This document shows positions 16,889 to 25,644 of a stretch of 64,000 nucleotides of DNA, in pieces. The DNA comes from Anaerolineales bacterium (GTDB taxonomy: Bacteria; Chloroflexota; Anaerolineae; 4572-78; J111): the NCBI GenBank assembly GCA_015075405.1, contig JABTUK010000001.1, positions 1,426,001 through 1,490,000 of the forward strand, given 5' to 3'. How positions within the stretch are numbered: the first letter of the stretch is position 1; each line of letters begins with the position of its first letter. A program made the translations under genes and the position numbers. Under the pieces are notes generated by a model that was given only the letters and a program-made list of their open reading frames with translations, had not been told where the DNA came from and did not search any database.

Positions 16889-18688
16889 CTAAGCAAAGAT
16901 AGCTTCAAAAGATTGGGCATCTAGGGTTTCTTCTTTGAGCAGGCGTTGGGCAATTTCTTCTAATTTTGCTTTGTTTTCCTGTAAAATCTGAGTAGCCCGG
17001 TTGTAAGCAGCCTCGATAATCCGGCGCACTTCATGATCAATCTGCCGGGCAATTTCTTCGCTGTAGTTGCGCTGTTCACCAATTTCTTTACCTAAAAAGA
17101 CCAATTCATCCTTTTCGCCAAAGATCAGGGGACCAAGTTTCTGGCTCATGCCGTATTGGGTGACCATCGCTCTGGCCATTTTGGTCGCTCGATCCAGATC
17201 ATTGCTGGCCCCGGTGGTAATTTCATCAAAGATAATCTCTTCGGCTACCCGGCCGCCCATCAACGCCGCCAGGTCAGCTTCAAATTTGCTTTGATTTTTG
17301 AGGTAACGGTCATCCACCGGCAGCGAAAGGGTATAGCCCCCGGCCATCCCGCGAGCGATAATGCTGACTTTATGAACCGGGTCGCACTCCGGGATCAACT
17401 TCATAACCAGAGCGTGGCCGGCTTCGTGGTGAGCGATAATATTGCGCTCTTTTTCGGGGATAATCCGGCTTTTGCGTTCGGGGCCGGCAATAACTTTCTC
17501 AATGGCTTCTTGAAATTCCAGCATGCTGATCTGCTTTTTGTTGCGCCGGGCGGCCAGGATGGCCGCCTCGTTGACCAGGTTTTCCAGATCAGCGCCGACA
17601 AAGCCGGGGGTCTGTTTGGCTACCACCGGCAGGTTAACATTGCTGGCCAGGGGTTTGCCTTTGACGTGAATATTGAGAATCTGCTCGCGTCCCTTACGGT
17701 CAGGCCGGTCCAGCACCACCCGCCGGTCGAAACGGCCAGGCCGCAGCAGGGCCGGGTCCAAAATATCGGGCCGGTTAGTCGCAGCGACCACAATCACGTT
17801 GGTGTCGGTGTCAAAGCCGTCCATTTCGACCAAAATTTGGTTAAGGGTCTGCTCCCGCTCGTCGTGGCTGCCGCCCAGGCCGGCCCCGCGATGCCGGCCA
17901 ACGGCGTCAATTTCATCCATAAAAATGATACACGGGCTGTTGCGTTTGGCCTGATCGAACAAGTCGCGCACCCGGCTGGCCCCGACGCCGACAAACATTT
18001 CGACAAACTCGGAGCCGGAAATGCTAAAAAACGGCACTCCGGCCTCGCCGGAAATAGCTTTGGCGGTTAATGTTTTGCCACAACCGGGCGGTCCCACCAT
18101 CAACACGCCTTTGGGAATCCGCGCGCCCAGCGAGATAAACTTTTCGGGTTCGCGCAGAAACTCGACAATCTCGGCCAATTCCTGGCGGGCCTCATCAACC
18201 CCGGCCACATCGTCAAAGGTGACAGTGGGTTTGTCGCCGGTAAACATGCGCGCCCGACTTTTGCCAAAGTTAAGGGCCTGGTTGCCGGCCCCTTGGGCCT
18301 GGCGCAAAATGAAAAAGAAAAAGCCGCCAATCAAAATTAGGGGCAACAGAGTCCCCAGCACGGTTAACCAACCGTCCCAGGCCGAGCGCGGCGCAACACT
18401 CACTTTGATGCCGGATAAGTTTTCTTCACTCACCCCCAAAATGCGCAGCGTTTCGATAATGCCAATCTCAGGCTCTTTGTTTGAGACGACTTCAGAATTA
18501 TTTTTGAGCTTGATAATCAACTCATTTTGATCAACAGTGATCGTGTCAATCTGGTCCTTATTGGCCAGTTCAGCCACTTTTGAAATTTCAATGGTGTCAC
18601 GGCTCTCGGCTCTTAAAACAAAAACGCCGTACAGAAAAGCCAGGACCACCAGAATTAATACCGCGTACAAGGCGCGTGACCATCTCAT
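16889..18688 (-). CDS. ftsH: ATP-dependent zinc metalloprotease FtsH
   Basis: The 599-residue protein has the full FtsH layout: N-terminal membrane helix (residues ~5-25), periplasmic domain, second membrane helix (~107-128), AAA ATPase with Walker A GPPGCGKT (199-206), Walker [10 protein letters not shown] and [22 protein letters not shown], then the M41 protease with HEAGH at 421-425. It degrades misfolded membrane proteins and some short-lived regulators. A promoter just upstream and no close neighbour suggest a monocistronic gene. The C-terminal tail is short, ending soon after the protease domain. Confidence 0.96.
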   Translation of the reverse strand: MRWSRALYAVLILVVLAFLYGVFVLRAESRDTIEISKVAELANKDQIDTITVDQNELIIKLKNNSEVVSNKEPEIGIIETLRILGVSEENLSGIKVSVAPRSAWDGWLTVLGTLLPLILIGGFFFFILRQAQGAGNQALNFGKSRARMFTGDKPTVTFDDVAGVDEARQELAEIVEFLREPEKFISLGARIPKGVLMVGPPGCGKTLTAKAISGEAGVPFFSISGSEFVEMFVGVGASRVRDLFDQAKRNSPCIIFMDEIDAVGRHRGAGLGGSHDEREQTLNQILVEMDGFDTDTNVIVVAATNRPDILDPALLRPGRFDRRVVLDRPDRKGREQILNIHVKGKPLASNVNLPVVAKQTPGFVGADLENLVNEAAILAARRNKKQISMLEFQEAIEKVIAGPERKSRIIPEKERNIIAHHEAGHALVMKLIPECDPVHKVSIIARGMAGGYTLSLPVDDRYLKNQSKFEADLAALMGGRVAEEIIFDEITTGASNDLDRATKMARAMVTQYGMSQKLGPLIFGEKDELVFLGKEIGEQRNYSEEIARQIDHEVRRIIEAAYNRATQILQENKAKLEEIAQRLLKEETLDAQSFEAIFA

Positions 18689-18729
18689 AATTTTTACTTA
18701 CCTCGGTTGTTGAATACTCGACATCACAA

Positions 18730-18758
18730 ACTATACCACGCGCGATAGTCGGAGTCAA
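18730..18758 (-). promoter_or_regulatory. ftsH promoter
   Basis: On the minus strand TTGACT (18753-18758) and TATAGT (18730-18735) are separated by exactly 17 bases, about 40 bases upstream of the ftsH start. Confidence 0.75.
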
Positions 18759-18778
18759 GATGTTAAAATTTGGACAGG

Positions 18779-19624
18779 TTACTCCGGCGGAGCGGTGGGT
18801 TTCGGGTAAGCCGGAGGTGACTGAGGCGAGGCAGCCGGTTGAGGCATGCGGGCAGCAGCCGAAGGCTGACCGGCCTGCCGGGCCTCCAGCCCTTCGCGCC
18901 GGCGGCGAGGCACGCTGAGAATTTGCGTTCCGCCGGCCCCAAACAGCGATCCCAAACAGCCCGGCTTGGTACTAACCGCCTTGATATCCGGCATCTCAAT
19001 CGAGTTGGCGGTACTGATCGCTTGCGTAGCCAGTTGTTGGACAGAGGCTATTTTGGCATCCATCTCCTGGCGCAAAGCTTCCCGCCGCCATTCCTCTTCC
19101 TGGCGAATTTGGGCGGCGCTGCGTTCTACCTCTAAAATCCGCTCGCGCAGCCGGTTATTCTCTTCCTTCAGATTAAAATTATCCTGGATCAGCACGCCCA
19201 TCAACTCGCGGTTGGCGGCCTGGCTGTTGAGAATACTTTTTTGGCTGTCCGACAGGGCCATCAAGGTATTGGTCAAAAAAGCAATCGCCGGCGACTCGGC
19301 CCCGTTGGCTGCTACCAGGGCCGTCTCCTGATCCTGGTCAAAGTCATCTTCGTGGGGAGCTAAATCTAGCGGCATAGACAAGCGCTGGGTAAGCTGCAAG
19401 CGGACCTGCTCATACGTCATGCCGTTGTTCATCAATTCTTTGATCAGAGTCAGGGTAGCAATATCCTGGTCGGTGTAACGGCGGTGGCTGCGCCCCTGGG
19501 CGGAGTCGGCGCCGGTAGATAGAAAATCGGCAAACTCATCAGCCCAACGGCGCAACGTAGCCGGGGACACTTCCAACTCTCTGGCGACCGCCTGCGGCGG
19601 TCTAGAATTAGCTTGTTCAGTCAT
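18779..19624 (-). CDS. MerR-like HTH protein with coiled coil
   Basis: Residues ~8-75 form a MerR-type winged HTH (ELEVSPATLRRWADEF, RRYTDQDIATLTLIKELMNNGMTYEQVRLQL). A long alpha-helical, Gln/Glu-rich coiled coil (~110-215) and a Pro/Ala-rich tail follow. There is no transmembrane segment and no drug- or metal-binding Cys. The layout recalls structural DNA-binding MerR proteins, some of which act in cell-cycle or nucleoid roles; the function here is unknown. ATG 19624 is taken as start; GTG 19636 is in the same frame. Confidence 0.78.
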   Translation of the reverse strand: MTEQANSRPPQAVARELEVSPATLRRWADEFADFLSTGADSAQGRSHRRYTDQDIATLTLIKELMNNGMTYEQVRLQLTQRLSMPLDLAPHEDDFDQDQETALVAANGAESPAIAFLTNTLMALSDSQKSILNSQAANRELMGVLIQDNFNLKEENNRLRERILEVERSAAQIRQEEEWRREALRQEMDAKIASVQQLATQAISTANSIEMPDIKAVSTKPGCLGSLFGAGGTQILSVPRRRREGLEARQAGQPSAAARMPQPAASPQSPPAYPKPTAPPE

Positions 19625-19646
19625 GGGAAAAGACACCTACCTCTAC

Positions 19647-20006
19647 TCAATCTTCGTCCATTATACGATAGGTAGTGTCAACTGCTTCATCGTCGAGGGG
19701 CGTGCCATATTCGAGTTGGTTTTGATACTGTTCGACCACGTGGGGCGGGCACAGTTTCACAAACAGGGTCATGCCCAGCAAAATGACGCCTATGTCATCT
19801 AACTGGCCCAGGCCCAGCGCCACATCGGGGATAAAATCAAGCGGCGAAATCAGATAAAGCAGCGACAGCGGCACCACCGATTTTGCCCAGATAGGCACGC
19901 GGCCATCTTTCATCAACAACCAGACTAAACGAATCTGCCTAAATATTCCCGTCAAAAAGCCCAGGTTAGCCCCAGAGTCAAATTGCGCCGGCTTTTGTTC
20001 GGCCAT
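19647..20006 (-). CDS. YkvA family (DUF1232) membrane protein
   Basis: The 119-residue protein carries the DUF1232 core IWAKSVVPLSLLYLISPLDFIPDVALGLGQLDDIGVI, given here by position (residues ~41-78), with the conserved SPLDFIPD motif. YkvA proteins are small membrane-associated proteins of unknown role. ATG 20006 is chosen because GAAGGAG precedes it by 6 bases. It runs into the MerR-like gene 22 bases downstream and may be cotranscribed with it. Confidence 0.85.
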   Translation of the reverse strand: MAEQKPAQFDSGANLGFLTGIFRQIRLVWLLMKDGRVPIWAKSVVPLSLLYLISPLDFIPDVALGLGQLDDIGVILLGMTLFVKLCPPHVVEQYQNQLEYGTPLDDEAVDTTYRIMDED

Positions 20007-20035
20007 TGTCATCTCCTTCTGCAAATAGAGGTTGC

Positions 20036-20140
20036 CAGTGGACAGTTATCAGTGAACAGTTATCAGTGAACAGTTATCAGTGAACAGTTATCAATGGTAC
20101 TGATTACTGACTACTGACTACTGACTACTGTTTACTGGCC
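20036..20140. repeat. Fourteen-unit heptamer hairpin array
   Basis: Units alternate CAGTTAT and CAGTGAA seven times from 20043, then CAATGGT, ACTGATT, three ACTGACT, ACTGTTT and ACTGGCC to 20140, all in one 7-bp register. The first half has CAGT in each unit and the second half ACTG, its complement reversed, so the whole array folds as one long imperfect hairpin. It fills most of the gap between two divergent genes. Confidence 0.9.
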
Positions 20141-20227
20141 TTTCCCTTACAGTAAATCTGCAAACAAACATTTCCCACAAAATTATAGCCGCGACTCCTG
20201 ATTCGGGCAATTGATTTCGCTCACAAA

Positions 20228-20256
20228 TTGAGCGATTTAGGGCTTACGATTATAAT
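20228..20256 (+). promoter_or_regulatory. Promoter giving a leaderless transcript
   Basis: TTGAGC (20228-20233), a 17-base spacer and TATAAT (20251-20256) are followed by GTG at 20263, only 6 bases after the -10. Transcription would begin at or within a base or two of the start codon. Confidence 0.7.
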
Positions 20257-20262
20257 AACCGG

Positions 20263-21999
20263 GTGAAAACTTTGTATCAATCGCTCATTGATTACGAAAT
20301 GGCTTTGCTCCAGGGCATCGCTCAGCGGCGCGGGGTTGATCTGGCGGCCATCAGCCAGGCTCAGGCGGTCGAGTTGCTGGCCGAGCATTTGCTCTCACCG
20401 GCGGCGCTGGCGATCACCCTGAACGATTTATCAGAGGCCGAAAAAGAGGCGCTACAACTGCTCCTGCATCACGGCGGGCAGATCGAAGTTCCTCGTTTTG
20501 CCCGCGAGTACGGCTTTATTCGCCCGATGGGGTCGGCCCGGCTGGTCCGCGAACAACCCTGGCGCAACCCGGTCAACCCGGCCGAGGGCTTGTGGTATCG
20601 CGGCCTGATCTTCAAAACGTTTCAGGCGACGGCCGAGGGTAATCTGGAGATGGTCTATATTCCGACGGATGTGCTGCCGTTGCTGGAAATCACAACGCCG
20701 ACCGCCGACCGCCGACCGCCGACCGCCGAAACGCTCAAGATTTCTACGGTTTCAGTTCCCCCTGTTCAAATAAGCGGGGAGGGGCGGCTGCGGGAGAATA
20801 TGTTCAGCCTGTTGGTTTATTTGCAAACAACGCCTGTGCGTCTGGAAAGCAGCCCTAGAACAGGAGCGGTCGCGCTCAACCATCTGGCGGCCAAAGATAA
20901 AAATGTCCTGGCAAACTGTTTGCTGCCGGAATTGCCCACCATTCCCACCGAAGCCGAACTGGAATTTTTATTACACCTGGGCCAGCGGGCCGGCCTGTTG
21001 GCCGTAGCGCATGGCCGGCTGCGGCTCGACCGCGACCCGGCCCGCGCCTGGCTGCAGAGCCAACCCGCCGAGCAAATCCAGCAGTTACAAAACACCTGGC
21101 GGGCCGACCCCACCTGGAACGACTTGTGGCGCACGCCCAGCCTGGTCCCCCAGCCCACCGGCTGGGAAAACAGCCCACTCCTGGCCCGTTCTAAAATTTT
21201 GGATTATCTGGCCCAGGTGGAAGCGCCGGGTGATAGCTGGCTCTCGCTGGATGATTTTGTGGCCGCCCTGAAGCGGCTGGAGCCGGATTTTCAGCGGCCC
21301 GACGGAGATTACAACCGCTGGTACATTTACGACCGGCAAGGCCAATTATTGATGGGGTTTGAACATTGGGAAGAGGTCGAAGGGGCGCTGATCCGCTACC
21401 TGCTGAGCCATATTTTGCTCCTCTTGGGCGTAGTCGAGGTGGGCGCTGCTGCCGCTGCGAGCGAACCGTTGAGTTTTCGGCTCAGCCCGTTGGGCCAGGC
21501 ATTTCTGCGGAACGAGTCGGCAGCCACCCCACCGGCCCAAAAAGCGCCGCTGCTGCGGGTGGACGCCAATTTCCAGGCTTACGTGCCCGCCCGCGCCAGT
21601 CTGTATGACCGCTTCCAACTGGCCCGTTTTGCCACGTTGCAAGAGCGAGAGAAAGAGCGCGCGGTCTACCAGATCAACCAGGCCAGCGTCAGCCGCGCTC
21701 TCAAAAATGGGGTGGCCGCCGAGCAAATTACCGCCTTTCTGGCCCGCGCCACCGATAACGGCACGCCGCTGAAAGTGGTCGAAACGATTCTGGCCTGGGG
21801 AACCCGGCAGAACACTGCCCGCCTGGAACAGGCCACCTTATTACGCCTCAGCCACGAGAGCCTGCTGGCCGAACTGCGCCAGCACCCCCGCCTCGGCCCG
21901 CTGCTGGGCGAGGCGCTGAACTCGACCACGCTGATTATCCCTGCGGATAGAGTTGCGGAGGTACGGCGGTTGTTGGGAGAATGGGGGTATTTGGAGTAA
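20263..21999 (+). CDS. Helicase_C_3 / XPB-Ssl2-like winged-helix protein
   Basis: The 578-residue protein has no helicase motor. Its C-terminal ~170 residues match the Helicase_C_3 pattern found in XPB/Ssl2-like bacterial proteins: RVDANFQAYVPARASLYDRF, then ASVSRALKNGVAAEQITAFL and a final ETILAWG. The N-terminal half is helical with LNDLSEAEKEALQLLLHHGG. Such proteins are thought to bind DNA, but their role is not established. Residues ~146-156 (TADRRPPTAE) are encoded by an inserted heptamer array. GTG 20263 is the start, with no ribosome site because the promoter abuts it. Confidence 0.78.
   Translation: MKTLYQSLIDYEMALLQGIAQRRGVDLAAISQAQAVELLAEHLLSPAALAITLNDLSEAEKEALQLLLHHGGQIEVPRFAREYGFIRPMGSARLVREQPWRNPVNPAEGLWYRGLIFKTFQATAEGNLEMVYIPTDVLPLLEITTPTADRRPPTAETLKISTVSVPPVQISGEGRLRENMFSLLVYLQTTPVRLESSPRTGAVALNHLAAKDKNVLANCLLPELPTIPTEAELEFLLHLGQRAGLLAVAHGRLRLDRDPARAWLQSQPAEQIQQLQNTWRADPTWNDLWRTPSLVPQPTGWENSPLLARSKILDYLAQVEAPGDSWLSLDDFVAALKRLEPDFQRPDGDYNRWYIYDRQGQLLMGFEHWEEVEGALIRYLLSHILLLLGVVEVGAAAAASEPLSFRLSPLGQAFLRNESAATPPAQKAPLLRVDANFQAYVPARASLYDRFQLARFATLQEREKERAVYQINQASVSRALKNGVAAEQITAFLARATDNGTPLKVVETILAWGTRQNTARLEQATLLRLSHESLLAELRQHPRLGPLLGEALNSTTLIIPADRVAEVRRLLGEWGYLE
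20694..20728. repeat. ACCGCCG heptamer array inside a coding region
   Basis: Four perfect ACCGCCG units (20701-20728), plus a degenerate AACGCCG before them, lie in frame within the Helicase_C_3-type gene. The same unit is seen between genes at 14913 and, inverted, at 46982. Confidence 0.85.
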
Positions 22000-22009
22000 T
22001 AAAGGGTGT

Positions 22010-22107
22010 TTGACACATCTTCCGGTTTGAGCTTACCGGCTTTGGCCGATCAGTTGGCTTTCCTCACACTCCAAGCGCACCCTTTCTTATCGCATCGTGA
22101 TCGCATA
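22010..22107 (+). pseudogene. Short coding remnant of unknown origin
   Basis: From about 22006 the plus strand reads LSLPALADQLAFLTLQAHPF before entering a palindromic repeat. It looks like a piece of a larger coding sequence, possibly a transposase, but it is too short to identify. Confidence 0.3.
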
Positions 22108-22110
22108 CTT

Positions 22111-22200
22111 AGAGCCTATCCGAAAACTCGTAGGCTTGCATCCCTATGCCAGCCGAGGACGCATAGGGATGCGTCCTCTACGGAGGTTTTCGGATAAGTA
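22111..22200. repeat. AGAGCCTATCCG palindromic element, copy 1
   Basis: AGAGCCTATCCGAAAA at the left and TTTTCGGATA at the right bracket an inner hairpin with CATCCCTATG/CATAGGGATG. The element is shared with 60628-60697, which carries the same ends and the GACGCATAGGGATGCGTC core. Confidence 0.75.
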
Positions 22201-22230
22201 TTTATCGCATGGTTATCGCATCATGCAATG

Positions 22231-22500
22231 TCACTGGTACGCTGGGGAAACACGTTTGAATCGCTGAGGGGAATGAAGTTTCTGAATTGTTGCCCCATTA
22301 CTGTCCAGACCGTTAGGCAACAAATAAACCCGCTCCCCAGCCGAGTTCTGAGCCACAATGACACCGGGTAGATATAAATAAGTCGTGCCGTTGGTAGTGG
22401 AGATGACCTCTGGCAAGCCCAACACGTCTAAAGCAAAGTTCGTAGTGGTGGCCCCTACCGTCTGAGCCACCCGGTCATTGATACCATTGTAGGGGCGGTA
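22231..22500 (-). pseudogene. RHS/YD-repeat protein fragment
   Basis: Read from 22500 the minus strand gives YRPYNGINDRVAQTVGATTT, then YLYLPGVIVAQNSAGERVYL and LPNGLDS, the kind of sequence found near the core of RHS-repeat proteins. Both ends are lost, so this is a relic of a large secreted toxin or wall protein. Confidence 0.6.
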
Positions 22501-22509
22501 TGTCGAAAG

Positions 22510-23682
22510 TTGTGTAAATTGCTCATCCCTCTCAGGGGAATCAGGTTTTTACACACAATTTGCAATACTACCCGTCAATCGGTCTATGTCAATCATTACT
22601 ACTTCTACTTCCAGAATGTTGACTTTGGGCCAGCCTTCATCAAGGTTTATACCTACGTGCCTTATCCGGTCAAGGTCTGTTTGAACGGTCACGAATGGGC
22701 CAAACAACAACTGCGGCAAGCGGGTTTAACCTTCGAAGCGTTGGACAATGATTTTGCCCGTTGTGCTGATCCGGTCCGCTTGCAAGCGATCTGCGACCAG
22801 TTAGGACCTGACCAGGCGCAAGCCTTCTTCGACGAGTGGCGGCGGATATTGCCCTGGCCTCTGACCTCCACCGATGAGGCGGCAGGCTATGTCCATTGGC
22901 TCAGTCTGTGGCAAATTGAAGTGAGCCGCACCCAGATCTTTGTTGACCCGGTCCAAGGCCGAACTTTCTTCGAGACCGTTATTCGCGACAACTTGGATGT
23001 GGGCCGACCTGACCGAGTGCAGTTACTCTTTGACCGTAAAGTCACTCAGGCCACGCCGGGTCAGTTTCGCAGCCGGGTCATCCAGGAAGGCGTTCAGCCT
23101 AGCCTCCATCTGGACTATAAAAAGTGCCACGTCAAACAGTACTTCAAAGAAGGCCGGGCGCTGCGCACCGAAACGACCATCAACGATCCCAAAGACTTTG
23201 GCAGTAACAAGGCCCTCCGTCATTTGCCTTTCTTACAGCAAATGGGCCGACAGGTCAATCGACGTCTCCTGGACGTCTAACGGTTGAGCCACAATTGCGG
23301 TCTCTCCGCCCAAAGTGTCGAACGTCTGGCGCACCCAACCGAAACCGACAGCGGTCAACGGGGGCCAGGGCTGCGCTTGGGTGATCTCCGGGTGATGGCC
23401 CTCCTGGCCGTCCTTACCTTGTTTGGGCATCAGATCAATGGCTTCCGCCATGCTGACCTGCGCAAAACCATGGCTCGCCTGCTAGGGGTCAGCCTGACTG
23501 AATATAGCTCCAGTCAGATGACCTATCACCTGCGCCGGCTCTGCTTGAAAGGCCTCCTCTGGCGCGTCCCAGATCATCACACTTACCGGCTCACCAGTTA
23601 TGGCCTCAACGTCGCGCTTTTTCTGACCCGGGTCAATGCCGGTTATTTCAGCCCGGCTTTTCCGCCTTACAGCCGGAGTTAG
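22510..23682 (+). pseudogene. Truncated conserved hypothetical gene with in-frame stop
   Basis: The plus strand encodes a conserved protein family I recognise by its segments NHYYFYFQNVDFGPAFIKV, VCLNGHEWAKQQL, RALRTETTINDPKDFGSNKA and a C-terminal winged helix (SSQMTYHLRRLCLKGLLWRV). Full-length members, as I recall, have about 120 more residues at the N-terminus, which are missing here. A TAA at 23278-23280 interrupts the frame, which then continues unchanged to 23680, and the usual C-terminal tail appears in another frame at 23685-23774. The function of the family is unknown to me. Confidence 0.7.
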
Positions 23683-23875
23683 CTATGCCGCCTCCCTTGA
23701 CCGAAGCCTTGCGCCAAGTCAATCTTGAAATTGATCGCCTGGTCGATGAAGCCCACCTGGTTAAAGCTGCTTGATTCGCCTGGTTCAGGGCCGTAAAACT
23801 TGTCCCATTTGTATGAGTTTTCGATCTTAAAGGTACCTATAGTTTTTCAGAAAAAGATTTTGAAGGGGGAGAAGC

Positions 23876-24140
23876 TTAGGCGGCTTCAGCCCCTAACGAC
23901 CGGCAATACTTGCCCATCAGATTAAGGATGCGCTTAGGGGTGTGAGCAAAATAGCGTAACTTTTGATTGACCTTGTTCATCAAGTTGGCAAACGTGGGGA
24001 AGTAGCGCAGATGGGTGGCTTGTTTCTTGATATTGCGCCAGAGATACTCAATCGGATTGAACGCGGGCGAGTAGGCGGGCAATTGATAGACGGTTAATCG
24101 GTCCGTATGGCTGGCAAAGAACTGGGTCATAGCCTTAAAT
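23876..24140 (-). pseudogene. IS630-family transposase, 3' remnant
   Basis: The minus strand encodes TDRLTVYQLPAYSPAFNPIE and YLWRNIKKQ, the DDE_3 C-terminal catalytic region with the final Glu of the IS630/Tc1 triad. Only about 85 residues remain. The 5' part is cut off where the phzF fragment begins, about base 24138. Confidence 0.8.
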
Positions 24141-24318
24141 TGTTGTCCGGGTCTTTAGGCGGCAAAACAAAGGTGGTCTCAGAAAGGTTTAGCTCTTTGG
24201 CCAACTGCTGCATTACCTGTGGAGACAAGCCCCGGCCATCGCTAAACACCGCCAATTGATTGCCCCCAAAAGGCCGGTCGGTGAACACGTCAACCAGGTG
24301 ATAGGGTAACTTTTTCAT
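24127..24318 (-). pseudogene. PhzF-family isomerase, N-terminal remnant
   Basis: ATG 24318 with AGAGAGG upstream starts a PhzF-like protein ([33 protein letters not shown]), which is intact for about 57 residues and then runs into the IS630 remnant. The epimerase-like C-terminal two thirds are absent from the region. The gene starts 17 bases after the pyridoxamine-oxidase-like gene and was probably in its operon. Confidence 0.8.
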
Positions 24319-24334
24319 TTCGACCTCTCTTCCA

Positions 24335-24913
24335 TTACTCAAACCACTCCTCGCCCAGCGCCGGCCACTCGTCGCTCTGGTCGGCTCGCTCGGCCCAATT
24401 GCGTTTGCCGCTCCAACTATCTATGGCGATAGCGTAAACCGAGGTGCGTTTCAACTCTTTATCGGTAATGGGGCGATACTCCTGCCCGGCGGTCATGCTG
24501 GGAAAATATTTGCCGATCAAACCATACAGCGCCCGCCGCTTTTCCTCCAAATCTTCCAGCACCCGAATCCGGCCAAAAGCCATGACGCTTTCATATTGGA
24601 TGCTAAATTCCAGGGCCACATTCGAGGGTAATAAGCGGCCAAACTCGCTGGCTTCAAAACAGACCTGGTCGTGCCGCTCGCTGTTGGCCCGTACCCGCCC
24701 GACGACATTCGAGTGAAAAATGATTTCATGCTGTTCGGCATCGTACCAGAACGTAGTCGGATTGATAAAAGGCTGCTCATCCCAACGAGTGGCGATATGC
24801 CCAATCTGGGTACGAGCCATAAAATCACGAATCCAGGCGTCATCCTGAACATGTTCAGGCCGGCGTTGGGCATTAGCTGGGGTGATGTGGAGGTTGTAAT
24901 CTTTTTTGGGCAT
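24335..24913 (-). CDS. Pyridoxamine 5'-phosphate oxidase-family FMN-binding protein
   Basis: The 192-residue protein has the split-barrel flavin-binding fold: [41 protein letters not shown] (residues ~46-66) and the [20 protein letters not shown] strand. Members reduce or bind FMN, F420 or heme-related ligands; real pyridoxamine oxidation is not implied. ATG 24913 is preferred to an ORF start 159 bases upstream because MPKKDYN is preceded by AGAGGTC and the earlier region overlaps the MOSC gene. Confidence 0.85.
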   Translation of the reverse strand: MPKKDYNLHITPANAQRRPEHVQDDAWIRDFMARTQIGHIATRWDEQPFINPTTFWYDAEQHEIIFHSNVVGRVRANSERHDQVCFEASEFGRLLPSNVALEFSIQYESVMAFGRIRVLEDLEEKRRALYGLIGKYFPSMTAGQEYRPITDKELKRTSVYAIAIDSWSGKRNWAERADQSDEWPALGEEWFE

Positions 24914-24923
24914 TTCTTGACCT

Positions 24924-25568
24924 CTATACGTGTTTTTCAAGCTGACTCTGAAAATAGTCCACCCAGCCCTCCGGCAGCGCCTCGACTTGGATGGCGCGCT
25001 GCAGGGTAGCGGCATCTGCCTTGTCAAAAGCGTACAGGCGGGTGATGTCGGCCACCGTGACCTTATTTTCATCGCGGCTGATCAGTTCAATGGCATCACC
25101 CGCTTCAACCTGACCTTCTTTCAACACGGCTACATAAAAGCCGGTACGGCGGCTGGCCAGAAAACGTTTAACCATATCGGCCCGGCCAAATTTGACTCCC
25201 ATCTTGTAGCAGGGCAACCTGGGCTGCGTCACCATCACTTCCGCTCCGCCGACGCGGAAGCGGTCGCCGATATTGACCTCATCCTCCAACAGACCGGCGA
25301 CGGTGAAATTTTCCCCAAACGCCCCCCAGGGCAGCGGTGTGCCGGGCAGTTCCGTCTGCCAGTAATCATAATGCTCCGCCGGATAGACGTAAACGGCCTT
25401 GTCTGCTCCGCCGTGAACGCTTAAATCAGCCTGACGGTCGCCTTCCAGGTTGAGCCTCCGCAGTATGACAGGGCCGCTGACCGGCTCTTTGAAAATGCCG
25501 GTAGTGACGGGTTTGCCCTGCCAGGTTACGGCCCGAGGCAAACCGACATTAATCGAGATGAGTTTCAT
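24924..25568 (-). CDS. MOSC-domain protein (YiiM-like)
   Basis: The 214-residue protein is a YiiM-type MOSC protein: KLISINVGLPRAVTWQGKPV opening, LNLEGDRQADLSVHGGADKA, and the molybdenum-cofactor-sulfurase C-terminal motif QPRLPCYKMGVKFGRADMVK with its conserved Cys. MOSC proteins bind Mo cofactors; YiiM reduces N-hydroxylated purines and similar compounds. The gene lies 11 bases upstream of the pyridoxamine-oxidase-like gene, so the two are probably cotranscribed. Confidence 0.88.
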   Translation of the reverse strand: MKLISINVGLPRAVTWQGKPVTTGIFKEPVSGPVILRRLNLEGDRQADLSVHGGADKAVYVYPAEHYDYWQTELPGTPLPWGAFGENFTVAGLLEDEVNIGDRFRVGGAEVMVTQPRLPCYKMGVKFGRADMVKRFLASRRTGFYVAVLKEGQVEAGDAIELISRDENKVTVADITRLYAFDKADAATLQRAIQVEALPEGWVDYFQSQLEKHV

Positions 25569-25644
25569 GAGTGTTCCTCCTCAATTCAATAATAGGGGTT
25601 TCCTCTTGACGAATTGAGGCCGGATTTATTACCCAGGAAACAGA

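Noticed and set aside
20036-20140. Possible CRISPR array
   Set aside because: Repeats are 7 bp, contiguous and without spacers, and no cas gene is in the window.
23278-23280. Read-through TAA as recoding or programmed stop
   Set aside because: The gene also lacks its N-terminus and is frameshifted at its end, so plain decay explains it better.
22510-23682. Transposase identity for the truncated conserved gene
   Set aside because: It has no DDE, tyrosine or serine recombinase motif; the C-terminal winged helix alone does not show mobility.
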